DNA of 64,000 nt, from the NCBI RefSeq assembly GCF_052857255.1, contig NC_135505.1, positions 40,137,864-40,201,863 on the forward strand, read 5' to 3'. How positions within the stretch are numbered: position 1 is the first letter of the stretch; every line of letters begins with the position of its first letter. This DNA comes from Amblyomma americanum. Taxonomy: Eukaryota; Arthropoda; Arachnida; Ixodida; Ixodidae. This document shows, one piece after another, positions 45,471 through 59,047 of this stretch. A program made the translations under genes and the position numbers. A model generated the notes under the pieces. The model was not told the DNA's origin and did not search any database. It saw only the letters and a list, made by a program, of their open reading frames with translations.

Positions 45471-48301
45471 GTGGCGCCAGCCACACTTTTTAGTCGCCAG
45501 TCCTCCGCACCCACCGACAAGGCAGCGCAATGTTAGTCACAAACAGCGTCGAATCTGTCACAACCGCCTGTCGGGCAATCTTCGCAGCCGTAGTGATGAA
45601 AATAACTTTTTTCGGGAATGAAGCGCTCAAGCAGCCACTGTCATAACTCGTTAACAGGAAGGCCTGGGTCAGCAGATGTAATCGTGTGAAACGCAGCGCC
45701 GACATTCCGCTGGTTCCACACTGCGATGTCGCTGTGATGCCAGCCGGACTTCGTAGTCGCCAGTTCACCACACCCACTGACAAGGCAGCACAATTTTAGT
45801 GAAATTCACCGTTTCGGGCAATCTTCGCACCCGTAGTGATGAAAACTACTTTACATCGGGAATGAGGCGCTCAGGCAGCCACTGTCATAAGTAGTGAACA
45901 GGAAGGCCTGGGTCAGCAGATGTAATCGTGTGAATCGCAGCAGCGACATTTCGCTGGTTCCAAGCATCCGATGTCGCTGTGACGCCAGCCGGATTTTGTT
46001 GTCGCCAGTGTACCACACCCACAGACAAGGCTGCACGATGTTAGTGGCAAGCAGCGTCGGATCTGTCAGAACCGTCCGTCGGGCAATCTTCGTAGCCGTA
46101 GTGATGAAAACCACTTTTCTTCGGAAATGAAGCGTTCAGGCATCCACGGTGATGCTTGGTTAGCAGGATGGCATAGGTCAACAGAGGTAATCGTGTGAAT
46201 CGCTGCAACAACATTTCGCTGGTTCCTTGCTCCGATGTTTGCTATGACGAAAGCCGGTCTTTGTAGTCGGCAGTCCAGCACACACACCGACAGCGCAGCA
46301 TAATTTTAGTGGCAATCAGCTTTGAATCTGTCAGAAACGTCTTTCGGGCAATCTTCGTACCCGTAGTGATAAAAATGCTTTACTTCCGGAATGAAGCGTT
46401 CAGGCAGCCACAGTCATGCCTTGATTACAGGAAGGCCTGGGTCAGCAGAAGTGATTGTGTGAACCGCAGCACTGACATTTAGTTATTTCCACACTCCGAT
46501 GTCGCAGTGACGCCAGCCGGACTTCGTAGTCACCTGTCCACAACACCCCCGACAAGGCAGCACAATGTTAGTGTCAACCAGCGCCGATTCTGTCACAACA
46601 GTTCGTCGGGCAAACTTCGCAGCCGTAGTTATGAAAACCACTTTTCTTCGGGAATCATGCGGTCAGGCAGCCACTGTAATGTCTCGTTAACAGGAAGGCC
46701 TCAGTCAGCAGAAGTAATCGTTTAAAATAGCTGCACCGACATTTCACTGGTTCCATGCTCTAACTTTTGCCGTGTCGCAAGCCGGACTTCGTAGTCGGCA
46801 GTCCACCTCACCCACCGACAAGGCAGCACAATGTTAGTGACACTCAGCGTCGGATCCGTCAGAACCGTCCGTCGGGCAATCTTCGCAGCCGTAGTGATCA
46901 AAATAACTTTTTCCCTGAATGAAGCGCTTAGGCAGCCACTTTCATGCCTCGTTAACAGTAAGGCTTGGGACAGCATACATAATCGTGTGAATAGCAGCAC
47001 CGACATTTCGCTGGTTCTACGCATCCGATATCGCTGTGACCCCAGCCGGACTTCGCAGTTGCCAGCCCACCACAAACACCGACAAGGCAGCACAATGTTA
47101 TTGACAATCAGCGTCGAATCTGTCAGAACTGTCTGTTGGGCAATCTTCACAGCGTTAGTGATGAAAATAACTTTTCTTCGGGAATGAAGCGTTCAGGCAT
47201 CCACGGTCATGCCTGGTTAGCAGGATTATCTAGGTCAACAGAGGTTATCGTGTGAATCGCTTGAACGAAATTTCGATGGTTCCACGCTCCGATGTTTGCT
47301 GTGACGATAGCCGGTCTTTGTAGTCGCCAGTCCAGCACACACACCGACAGCGCAGCATAATGTTAGTGGCAATCAGCTTCGAATCTGTCAGAACCCTGTC
47401 GGGCAATCGTCGCAGCCGTAGTGATGAAAATATCTTTTTTTCGGGAATGAAGCCCTCAGGCAGCCACTGTCATAACTCGTTAACAGGAAGGCCTGGGTCA
47501 GCAGATGTAATCGTGTGAATCGCAGCGCCGACATTTAGCTGGTTCTACGCATCCGATGTTGCTGTGATGCCAGCCGGACTTTCTAGTCGTTAGCCCACCA
47601 CACCCACCGACAAGGCAGCACAATGTTAGTGTCAAGCAGCGCCGAATCTGTCAGAACCGTCTGTCGGACAATCTTCTCAGCCGTAGTGATGAAAATCACT
47701 TTTTTTCGGGAATGAAGCGCTTAGGCAGCCACTGTGAAGCATCGTTAACAGGAAGGCCTGGGTAAGTAGATGTAATCGCGTGAATCACAGCACCGATATT
47801 TCGCTGGTTCACCGCTCCGATGTCGCTGTGGTGCCAGCCACACTTTTTAGTCGCCAGTCCACCGCACCCACCGACAAGGCAGCGCAATGCTAGTCACAAA
47901 CAGCGTCGAATCTGTCACAACCGTCTGTCGGGCAATCTTCGCAGCCGTAGTGATGAAAATAACTTTTTTCGGGAATGAAGCGCTCAGGCAGCCACTGTCA
48001 TAACTCGTTAACAGGAAGGCGTGGGTCAGCAGATGTAATCGTGTGAAACGCAGCGCCGACATTCCGCTGGTTCCACACTGCGATGTCGCTGTGATGCCAG
48101 CCGGAATTCGTAGTCGCCAGTTCACCACACCCCCTGACAAGGCAGCACAATTTTAGTAGAATTCACCGTTTCGGGCAATCTTCGCACCCTTAGTGATGAA
48201 AACTGCTTTACATCGGGAATGAAGCGCTCAGGCAGCCACTGTCATAACTCGTTAACAGGAAGGCCTGGGTCAGCAGATGTAATCGAGTGAAACGCAGCAG
48301 C
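45471..48301. repeat. Satellite monomers including two with a shared 22-bp deletion
   Basis: About eleven monomers. Positions 45490-45900 resemble 47847-48260. Both contain a unit shortened by about 22 bp after CAATTTTAGT (near 45793 and 48152), where the sequence goes straight to TTCACCGTTTCGGGCAATC. Class B units lie at 46128-46332 and 47185-47389. Positions 46320-46740 resemble the right window edge at about 63520-63940. Confidence 0.75.
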
Positions 48302-49395
48302 GACATTTCGCTGGTTCCACGCTCCGATGTCGCTGTGACGCCAGCCGCACTTTACAGTCGCCAGTCAACCACACCCACCGACAAGGCAGCACAATGATAG
48401 TGAGAAACAGCGTCGAAGCTGTCAGTACCGTCTGTCAGAGAATCTTCGCAGCCGTTGTGATGAAAACCACTTTCCTTCGGGAATGAAGCGTGCAGACATC
48501 CACGGTCATGCCTGGTCAGCACGATGGCCTCGGTCAACAGAGCTAATCGTGTGAATCGCAGTGCCGACATTTCGCTGGTTCCACGCTCTGATGTCGCTGT
48601 GACACCAGCCGGACCTTGTAGTCGCCAGTCCACCACACTCCCAGACGAGGCTGCACAATGTTATTGTCAAGCAGCATCGAATCCGTAAGAACCGTCTGTC
48701 GGGCAATCTTCGCACCCGTAGTGAAGAAAACTGCTTTACTTCGAGAATGAAGCGCTTAGGCAGCCACGTTCATTCCTCGTTAACAGTAAGGCCTGGGTCA
48801 GCAGATGTAACCGTGTAAATCGCAGGACCGACATTTGGCTGGTTCCACGCTCCGATGTCGCTGTGACGTCAGCCGCACTTTGTACTCGCCAGTGCACCAA
48901 ACCCACCGACAAGGCAGCGCAATGTTAGTGGCAAACAGCGTCGAATCTGTTAGAACCGTCTGTCCGGCAATCTCGCAGCCTAGTGATGAAAATCACTTTT
49001 CTTCGGGCATGAAGCGTTCAGGCAGCCAATGTCATGCCTCGTTAACAGGAAGACCTGGGTCAGCAGATTTAATCTTGTGAATCGCAGCACCGACATTTCG
49101 TTGGTTCCGCGCATCCGATGTCGGTGTGACGCCGGCCGGATTTTGTAGTCGCCAGTCGACCGCACCCACCGACTCGGTTGCACGAAGTTAGTGGCAAGCA
49201 ACGTTGGATCCGTCAGAACCGTCCGTCGGGCCATCTTCGCAGCCCTAGTGATCAAAATAACTTTTTCCGGGAATGAAGCGCTTAGGCAGCCACTTTCAAG
49301 CCTCGTTAGCAGTAAGGCATGGGACAGCATATATAATCGTGTGAATCGCAGCACCGACATTTCGATGGTTCTACGCATCCGATGTCGCTATGACC
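48302..49395. repeat. Right copy of the four-monomer block at 44390-45470
   Basis: Same order of variants as 44390-45470: a unit with GTCAACCACACCCACC, one with CACCCGTAGTGAAGAAAACTGC, one with TACTCGCCAGTGCACCAAAC, then one with TCGACCGCACCCACCGACTC. The differences are scattered substitutions and the short deletions noted for the left copy. Confidence 0.78.
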
Positions 49396-51689
49396 CCAGC
49401 CGGACTTCGTAGTCGCCAGTTCACCAAACCCACCGACTAGGCTGCACAATGTTATTCACAATCAGCGTCGAATCTGTCAGAACCTTCTGTCGGACAATCT
49501 TCTCAGCCGTAGTGATGAAAATCGCTTTTTTTCGGGAATGAAGCGCTTAGGCAGCCACTGTGATGCCTCGTTAACAGGAAGGCCTGGGTCAGTAGATGTA
49601 ATCGCGTGAATCACAGCACCGATATTTCGCTGGTTCAACGCTCCGATGTCGCTGTGGCGCCAGCCACACTTTTTAGTCGCCAGTCCTCCGCACCCACCGA
49701 CAAGGCAGCGCAATGTTAGTCACCAACAGCATCGATTCTGTCACAACCGTCTGTCGGGCAATCTTAGCAGCCGTAGTGATGAAAATAACTTTTTTCGGGA
49801 ATGAAGCGCTGAGGCAGCCACTGTCATAACTCGTTAACAGGAAGGCCTGGGTCAGAAGGTGTAATCGTGTGAATCGCAGCAGCGACATTTCGCTCGTTCC
49901 ACGCTCCGATGTCGCTGTGACGCTAGCCGGATTTTTAGTCGCCAGTGAACCACACCCACAGACAAGGCTGCACGATGTTAGTGGCAAGCAGCGTCGGATC
50001 TGTCAGAACCGTCCGTCGGGCAATCTTCGTAGCCGTAGTTATGAAAACCACTTTTCTTCGGAAATGAAGCGTTCAGGCATCCACGGTGATGCCTGGTTAG
50101 CAGGATTGCCTAGGTCAACAGAGGTAATCGTGTGAATTGCTGCAACAACATTTCGCTGTTTCCTTGCTCCGATGTTTGCTATGACGAAAGCCGGTCTTTG
50201 TAGTCGCCAGTCCAGCACGCACACCGAGAGCGCAGCATAATGTTAGTGGTAATCAGCTTCGAATCTGTCAGAAACGTCCTTCGGGCAATCTTCGCACCCG
50301 TAGTGATGAAAACTGCTTTACTTCGGGAATGAAGCGTTCAGCAGCCACTGTCATGCCTCAATAACAGGAAGGCCTTGGCCAGAAGAAGTAATTGTGTGAA
50401 TCGCTGCACCGACATTTCGCTGGTTCCACACTCCGATGTTTGCTGTGACACCAGCCGGTCTGTGTAGTCGCCAGTCCACCACACTCACCGACAAAGCAGC
50501 GCAATGTTAGTGTCAAGCAGCGTCAAATCCGTCAGAACAGCTTGTCGGGCAAACCTCGTAGCCGTAGTGATGAAAACCACTTTTCTTCGGGAATGGAGCG
50601 TTCAGGCAGCCAAAGTCATGCCTTGATAACAGGAAGGCCTGGGTCAGCAGAAGTGATTGTGTGAACCGCAGCACTGACATTTAGTTATTTCCACACTCCT
50701 ATGTCGCTGTGACGCCAGCCGGACTTCGTAGTCACCTGTCCACAACAGCCCCGACAAGGCAGCACAATGTTAGTGTCAACCAGCGCCGATTCTGTCAGAA
50801 CAGTTCGTCGGGCAAACATCGCAGCCGTAGTTATGAAAACCACTTTTCTTCGGGAATCATGCGATCAGGCATCCACTGTAATGTATCGTTAACAGGAAGG
50901 CCTGGGTCAGCAGAAGTAATCGTTAAAAATAGCTGCACCGACATTTCACTGCTTCCATGCTCTAATGTTTGCTGTGACGCCAGCCAGACTTCGTAGTCGC
51001 CATTCCACCGCACCCACCGACAAGGCAGCACAATGTTAGTGACAAACAGCGTCGAATTTGTCAGAACCGTCTGTCGGGCAATCTTCGCAACCGTAGTGAT
51101 AAAAAGCACTTTTCTTCAGGAATGAAGCGCTTTGGCAGCCAATTTCATGCCTCGATAAATGGAAGGCCTGGGTCAGCAAATTTAATATTGTGATTCGCAG
51201 CACCGACATTTCGCTGTTTTCACGCATCCGATGTCGCTGTGACGCCAGCCGGATTTTTAGTCGCCAGTCCACCACACCCACAGACAAGGCTGCACGATGT
51301 TAGTGGCAAGCAGCATCAGATCCGTCAGAACCGTCCGTCGGGCAATCTTCGCAGCCGTAGTGATGAAAACCGCTTTTCTTCGGAAATGAAGCGTTCAGGC
51401 ATCCACGGTCATGCCTCAATAACAGGAAGGCATTGGCCAGCAGAAATAATCGTGTGAATCGCTGCCCCGACATTTCGCTGGTTCCACGCTCCGATGTTTG
51501 CTGTGACACCAGCCGGTCTTTGTAGTCGCCAGTCCACCACATTCACCGACAAGGCAGCGCAATGTTAGTGTCAAGCAGCGTCAAATCCGTCAGAACAGTT
51601 CCTCAGGCAAACCTCGCAGCCGTAGTGAGGAAAACCACTTTTCTTCGGAAATGAAGCGTCACGCAGTTACAGTCATGCCTTGTTAACAG
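49396..51689. repeat. Satellite monomers with long-range partners
   Basis: About nine monomers. Positions 49480-49860 resemble 47670-48040. A class B unit is at 50067-50272. Positions 50200-50680 resemble 53100-53590 and 59170-59650. Positions 50800-51542 match 61359-62101 at offset 10559 (40 monomers), with shared marks such as AGTGATAAAAAGCACTTTTC. Confidence 0.75.
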
Positions 51690-52330
51690 GAAGACCTGGG
51701 TCAGCAGAAGTGATTATATGAATCGCAGCGCTGACATTTAGTTATTTCCGCAGTCCGATGTCGCTGTGACGCCAGCCGCACTTCGTAGTCGTCTGTCCAC
51801 CACACCCACCAAAAAGGCAGCCCAATGCTAGTGTCAAGGAGAGCCGATTCTGTCTGAACAGTTCGTCGGGCAATCTTCGCAGCCGTAGTTATGAAAACCA
51901 CTTTCTTCGAGAATCATGCGATCAGGCAGCCACTGTCATGCCTCGTTAACAGGAAGTCCTGGGTTAGCAGAAATAATAATCATGTGAATCGCTGCACCGA
52001 CATCACACTGGTTCCATGCTCTGATGTTTACTGTGACGCCAGCCGGACTTAGTAGTCGCCAGTCCACCAAACACACTGACAAGGCTGCACGATGTTAGTG
52101 GCAAGCAGAGTCCAATCCATCAGGACCGTCCGTCGGGCAATCACCGCAGCCATAGTGATCAAATCCCTTTTTTTGCGGATGAAGCGCTTAGGCAACCAAT
52201 TTCATGCCTCGTTAACAATAAGGCCTGGGTCAGCAGATATAATCGTGGTAATCGCTGCACCGACATTTCGTTGGTTCCATGCTCCGATGTTTGCAGTGAG
52301 AGAAGCCGGTTTTTGTTGCCGCCAGTCCAC
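51690..52330. repeat. Block repeated seven monomers away at 53540-54176
   Basis: Offset 1849 bp, dropping to 1846 after a three-base difference (AAATAATAATCATG here, AAATAATCATG there). Shared private marks are GTCGTCTGTCCACCACAC, ACATCACACTGGTTCC, ATCACCGCAGCC and AAGCCGGTTTTTGTTGCCGC. These units look divergent from the array consensus. Confidence 0.82.
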
Positions 52331-54176
52331 CACACTCACCGACAAAGCAGCGCAATGTTAGTGTCAAGCAGCGTCGAATCCGTCAGTACAGTTCGTCGGA
52401 CAAACCACGAAGCCGTAGTGATGAAAACCACTTTTCTACGGGAATGGAACGTTCAGGCAGCCACACTCATGCCTTGATAACAGGAAGGCCTGGGTCAGCA
52501 GAAATAATCGTGTGAACCACAGCACTGACATTTAGCTATATCCACACTCCGATGCCGCTGTGACGCCAGCCGGACTTCGTAGTCCTCTGTCCACTGCACT
52601 CTCCGACAAAGTAGCGCATCGTTAGTGTTAAGCAGCGTCGAATCCGTCAGAACAGTTTGTCGGGCAAACTTCGCAGCCGTAGTGATGAGAATCACTTTTC
52701 TTCAGGAATGAGCCGCTTAGGCAACCAATTTCATGCCTCGTTAACAGGAAGGCCTGGGTCAGCACATTTAATATTGTGTATCGCAGCACCGACATTTCGC
52801 TGGTTCCACGCATCCGATGTCGCTGTGACGCCAGCCGGATTTTTAGTCGCCAGTCCACCACACCCACAGACAAGGCTGCACGATGTTAGTGGCAAGCAGC
52901 GTCAGATACGTCAGAACCGTCCGTCGGGCAACCTTCGCAGCCGTAGTGATGAAAACCGCTTTTCATCAGAAATGAAGCGTTCAGGCATGCACGGTCATGC
53001 CTGGTTTGCAGGATACTAGGTGAAGAGAGGTATTCGTGTGAATCGCTACAAAAACATTTCGCTGGTTCCATACTCCGATGTTTGCTGTGGCGAAAGCCGC
53101 TCTTTGTAGTCGCCATTCCAGCACGCACACCGATAGCGCAGCATAATGTTAGTGGTAATCAGCTTCGAATCTGTCAGAAACGTCCTTCGGGCAATCTTCG
53201 CACCCGTAGTTATGAAAACTGCTTTACTTCGGGAATGAAGCGTTCAGCAGCCACTCTCATGCCTCAATAACAGGAAGGCCTTGGCCAGCAGAAGTAATTG
53301 TGTGAATCGCTGCACCGACATTTCGCTGGTTCCACACTCCGATGTTTGCTGTGACACCAGCCGATCTTTGTAGTCGCCAGTCCACCACACTCACCGACAA
53401 AGCAGCGCAATGTTAGTGTCATGCAGCGTCAAATCCGTCAGAACAGTTTGTCGGGCAAACCTCGTAGCCGTAGTGATGAAAACCACTTTTCTTCGGGAAT
53501 GGAGCGTTCAGGCAGCCACAGTCATGCCTTGATAACAGGAAGGCCTGGGTCAGCAGAAGTGATTGTGTGAACCGCAGCACTGACATTTAGTTATTTCCGC
53601 TGTCCGATGTCGCTGTGACGCCAGCCGCACTTCGTAGTCGTCTGTCCACCACACCCACCAAAAATGCAGCACAATGCTAGTGTCAAGGAGCGCCGATTCT
53701 GTCAGAACAGTTCGTCGGGCAATCTTCGCAGCCGTAGTTATGAAAACCACTTTCTTCGGGAATCATGCGATCAGGCAGCCACTGTCATGCCTCGTTAACA
53801 GGAAGTCCTGGGCTAGCAGAAATAATCATGTGAATCGCTGCACCGACATCACACTGGTTCCATGCTCTGATGTTTACTGTGACGCCAGCCGGACTTTGTA
53901 GTCGCCAGTCCACCAAACCCACTGACAAGGCTGCACGATGTTAGTGGCAAGCAGCGTCGAATCCATCAGGACCGTCCGTCGGGCAATCACCGCAGCCGTA
54001 GTGATCAAATCCCTTTTTTTGGGGATGAAGCGCTTAGGCAACCATTTTCATGCCTCGTTAACAGTAAGGCCTGGGTCAGCAGATATAATCGTGGTAATCG
54101 CTGCACCGACATTTCACTGGTTCCATGCTCCGATGTTTGCTGTGACAGAAGCCGGTTTTTGTTGCCGCCATTCCAC
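52331..54176. repeat. Satellite monomers, including the partner of 51690-52330
   Basis: The left part (52331-52980) ends in a unit similar to 51240-51400. Positions 52982-53595 match 59048-59661 at offset 6066 (23 monomers), including the class B variant with GGCATGCACGGTCATGCC and TTTGCAGGATACTAGG. Positions 53540-54176 repeat 51690-52330. Confidence 0.78.
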
Positions 54177-57100
54177 CACACTCCCCGACGAGGCAGTACA
54201 ATGTTAGTGTAAAGCAGCATTGAATCTGTCAGAACCGTCTTTCGTGCAATCATCGCACCTGTAGTGATGAAAACAACTTTACTTTGGTAATGAAGCGTCA
54301 GGCAGCCACTGTCATGCCTCGTTAAAAGGAAGGCCTGGGTCAGCACATTTAACCGTGTGAATCGCAGCACCTAAATTTCGCTGGTTTCACGCATCCGATG
54401 TCGCTGTGACGCAAGCGGGACTTTGTAGTCGCCAGTCCACCACACCCACCGACAAGGCAGCACGATGTTAGTGGCAAGCAGCATTGAATCTGTCAGAACC
54501 GTCTTTCCGGCAATCTTCGCACCTGTAGTGATGAAATCAACTTTACTTCGGGAATGAAGCGTCAGGCAGCCACTGCCATGCCGTGTTAAAAGGAAGGCCT
54601 GGGTCAGCACATATAACCGAGTGAATCGCAGCACCTAAATTTCGCTGGTTTCACGCATCCGATGTCGCTGTGACGCCAGCCGGACTTTGTAGTCGCCAGT
54701 CCACCACACCCACCGACAAGGCAGCACGATGTTAGTGTCAAGCAGCATCGAATCCGTCAGAACCGTCTGTCGGGCAATCTCCGCACCCGTAGTGATGAAA
54801 ACTGCTTTACATCGGGAATGAAGCGATCAGGTAGCCACTGTCATGACTCAATAACAGGAAGGCCTGGGTCAGCAGAAATAATCGTGTGAATCGCTGCACC
54901 GACATTTCGCTGGTAACATGCTCCGATGTTTGCTGTGACACCAGCCGGTGTTTGTAGTCGCCAGTCCACCACACCCACCGACAAGGCAGTACAACGTTAA
55001 TGAGAAACAGCGTAGAATCTGTCAGAACCGTCTGTCGGACAATCATCGCAGCCGTAGGGATGAAAATTACTTTTTCAGGAATGAAGCGCATAGGCAGCCA
55101 CTTTCATGCCTCGTTAACAGAAAGGCCTGGGTCAGCAGATGTAATCTAATAATCGCAGCACCGACATTTCGCTGGATCTACGCTCCGATGTAGCAGTGAC
55201 GCCAGCCGCACTTTGTAGTCGCCAGTTCACCACACCTACCGACAGGGCTGCACAATGTTAATGACAAACAGCGTCGAATCTGTCAGAAATGTCTGTCGGG
55301 CAATATTCGCGGCCGTATTGATGAAAAACACTTTTTTCGGGAATGAAGCGCTTAGGCAGCCACCTTCATGCCTCGTTATTAGGAAGGCCTGGGTCAGCAG
55401 ATATAATCGTGTGAATAAGAGCACCGACATTTCGCTGGTCCCACACATCCGATGTCGCTGTGACGCCAGCCGGACATCGTAGTCGCCAGTTCACCACACC
55501 CACCGACAAGGCAGCACAATGTTAGTGACAATCGGCGTCGAATCTGCCAGAACCGTCTGCCAGGCAATCTTCGCAGCTGTAGTGATGAAAATCACTTTTC
55601 TTCAGGAATGAAGCGCTTAGGCAGCCAATTTCATGCCTCGTTAACAGGAAGGCCTGGGTCAGTCAAATTAATATTGTGAATCGCAGCACCGACATTTCGC
55701 TGGTTCCACGCATCCGATGTAGCTGTGGCGCCAGCCGGATTTTGTAGACGCCAGTCCACAACACCCACAGACAAGGCTGCACGATGTTAGTGGCAAGCAG
55801 CGTCGGATCCGTCAGAACCGTCCGACGGGCAATCTTCGCAGCCGTAGTGATCAAAATCACTTTACTAAGGGAATGAAGTGTCAGGCAGCCACTGTCATGC
55901 CTCGTTAAAAGGAAGGCCTGGGTCAGCAGATATAACCGAATGAATCGCAGCACCGACATTTCGCTGGTTCCACGCATCCGATGTCGCTGTGAGGCCAGCC
56001 GGACTTTGTAGTCGCCAGTCCACCACACCCACCGAGAAGGCAGCACGATGTTAGTGTCAAGCAGCATCGAATCCGTCAGAACCGTCTGTCGGGCAATCTT
56101 CGCACCCGTAGTGATGAAAACTGCTTTACTTCGGGAATGAAGCATTCAGGCAGCCACTGTCATGCCTCAAAAACAGGAAGGCCTCGGTCAGCAGAAATAA
56201 TCGTGTGAATCGCTGCACCGACATTTCGCTGGTTCCATGCTCCTATGTTTGCTGTGACACCAGCCGGTGTTTGTAGTCGCCAGTCCACCACACTCGCCTC
56301 AAGGCAGCGCAATGTTAATGTCGAGCAGCGTCAAACCGTAAGAGCAGTTCGTTGGGCAAACCTCGCAGCAGTAGTGATTAAAACCACTTTTCTTCGGGCA
56401 TGAAGCTTTCAAGCAGCCAATGGCAAGCCTCGTTAACTGGAACGCCTGGGTCAGAAGAAGTAATCATGTGAATTGCAGCACAGACATTTCGCTGGTTCCA
56501 CGTTCCGATGTCGCTGTGACTCCAGCCGCACTTTGTACTCGCCAGTCCACCACACCCACTGACAAGGCAGTGCAATGTGAATGAGAAACAGCGTAGAATC
56601 TGTTAGAACCGTCTGTCGGACATTCTTCGCAGCCGTAGTGATGAAAATCACTTTTTTCGAAAATGAAACGCTTAGGCAGCCACTTTCATGCCTTGTTAAC
56701 ACAAAGGCCTGGGTCAGGAGATGTAATTGAGTAATCTCAGCACCGACATTTCGCTGCATCTACGCTTCGATGTAGCTGTGACGCCAGCCGCACTTTGTAG
56801 TCGCCAGTCCACCACACCCACCGACAGGGCTGCACAATGTTAGTCACAAACAGCATCGAATCTGTAAGAACCGTCTGTCGGGAAATCTTCCTAGCCGTAT
56901 TGATGAAAAACACTTTTTTCGGGAATGAAGCGCTTAGGCAGCCACTTTCATGCCTCGTTAACAGGCAGGCGTGGGTCAGCAGATGTAATCGTGTGAATCG
57001 CAGCACCGACATTTCGCTGATTCCAAGCTCCGATGTCGCTGCGACGCCAGCCGCACTTTGTAGTCGCCAGTCCACCACACTCCGCGACGAGGCAGCACAA

Positions 57101-59047
57101 TGTTAGTGTCGTGCAGCGTCGAATCCCTCAGAACTGTCTGTCGTGAATTCTTCGCAACCGTAGTGATGAAAACTACTTTACTTCGGGAATAAAGGGTTCA
57201 GGCAGCCACTGTCATGCCTCAATGAAAGGAAGCCCTGGGTCAGCAGAAGTAACCGTGTGAATCGCTGCACAGACATTTCGCTGGTTCCACGCTTCGATGT
57301 TTGCTGTGACACCAGCCGGTCTTTGTAGTCTCCAGTCCACCACACTCACCTCAAGGCAGCGCAATGTTAATGTCAAGCAGCGTCAAACCGTCAGAACAGT
57401 TCGTTGGGCAAACCTCGCAGCCGTAGTTATGAAAGCCAGTTTTCTTCGGGAATCATGCGATCAGGCAGCCACTGTCATGCCTCGTTAACAGGAAGTCCTG
57501 GGTCAGCAGAGGTAATTATGTGAATCGCTGCACCGACATTTCGCTGGTTCCACGCTCCGATGTCGCTGTGACGCCAGCCGCACTTTGTAGTCGCCAGTCC
57601 ACCAAACCCAACGACAAGGCTGCACGATGTTAGTGGAAAGCAGCGTCGAATCCATCAGAACCGTTCGCCGGGCAATCTCCTCAGCCGTAGTGATCAAAAT
57701 CACTTTTTGTTCGGGAATGAAGCGCTTAGGCTACAACTTTCATGCCTCGTTAACAGTAACGCCTGGGTCAGCAGATATAATCGCGTGAATCGCAGCCCCG
57801 ACATTTCACTGGTTGTGCGCATCCGATGTCGCTGTGACGCCAGGCGGACATCGTAGTCGCCAGTTCACCACACCCACCGACAAGGCACCAATATATTAGT
57901 GGCAATGAGAGTCGAATCTGTCAGAACCGTCGGTCGGGCAATCTACGCAGCCGTTGTGATGATAATCACTTTTTTTCGGGAACGATGCGCTCAGGCAGCC
58001 ACTGTCATGCCTCGTTGACAGGAAGGCCTGTGTCAGTGGATGTAATTGTGTGAATCACAGCACCGACCTATCGCTGGTTCCACGCTCCGATGTCGCTGTG
58101 ACGCCAGCCGGACTTCGTAGTCGCCTGTCCACCACACCCACCAAGAAGGCACCACAATGTTAGTGTCAAGCAGCGTCGAATTCGTCAGGACCGTCTGTCG
58201 GGCAATCTTCGCACCCGTAGTGATGAGAACCACTTTTCTTTAGGTAATGGAGCGTTCAGGCAGCCACCGTCCAGCCCCGTTAACAGGTAGGCCTGGGTCA
58301 GCAGAAGCGATCGTGTGAATCGCAGCACTGACATTTTGTGATTTCCACACTCCGATGTCGCTGTGACGCCAGCCGGACTTCGTAGTCGCCTGTCCACCAC
58401 ACCCACCAAGAAGGCACCACAATGTTAGTGTCAAGCAGCGTCGGATCCGTCAGAACCGTTGGTCGGGCAATCTTCGCAGCGGTAGTGATGAAAATCTCTT
58501 ATTTTCGGAAATGATGTGCTTAGGCAGCCACTTTCATGCCTCGTTACCAGGCAGGCCTGGGTCAGCAGACATAATCGTGTGAATCGAAGCACCGTCATTT
58601 CGTTATTTCCACACTCCGATGTCGCTGTGACGCCAGCCGGATTTTGTAGACGCCAGTCTACAACAACCACAGACAAGGCTGCACGATGTTAGTGGCAAGC
58701 AGCGTCGGATCCGTCAGAACCGTCCGTCGGGCAATCTTCGCAGCCGTAGTGATCAAAATCACTTTACGTCGGGAATGAAGTGTCAGGCAGCCGTTGTCAT
58801 GCCTCGTTAAAAGGAAGGCCTGGGTCAGCAGATTTAATCGTGTGAATCGCAACACCGACATTTCGCTGGATCCACGCTCCGAAGTCGCTGTGACGCCGGC
58901 CGGATATTGTAGTCGCCAGTCCACCACACCCAGCGACAAGGCAGCGCAATGTTAGTGACAAACATCGTCGAATTTGTCAGAACCGTCTTTCGGGCAATCT
59001 TCGTAGCCGTAGTGATGAAAACAACTTTTCTTCGGAAATGAAGCGTT
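54177..59047. repeat. More diverged satellite monomers
   Basis: About eighteen monomers without a long close partner in the window. Local pairs are visible: 54230-54450 and 54490-54720 share GCATTGAATCTGTCAGAACC and a CACCTAAATTTCGCTGG core variant. Positions 58110-58160 and 58385-58435 share CCAAGAAGGCACCACAATG. Positions 55255-55480 resemble 8582-8848. The lower similarity suggests an older part of the array. Confidence 0.72.
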
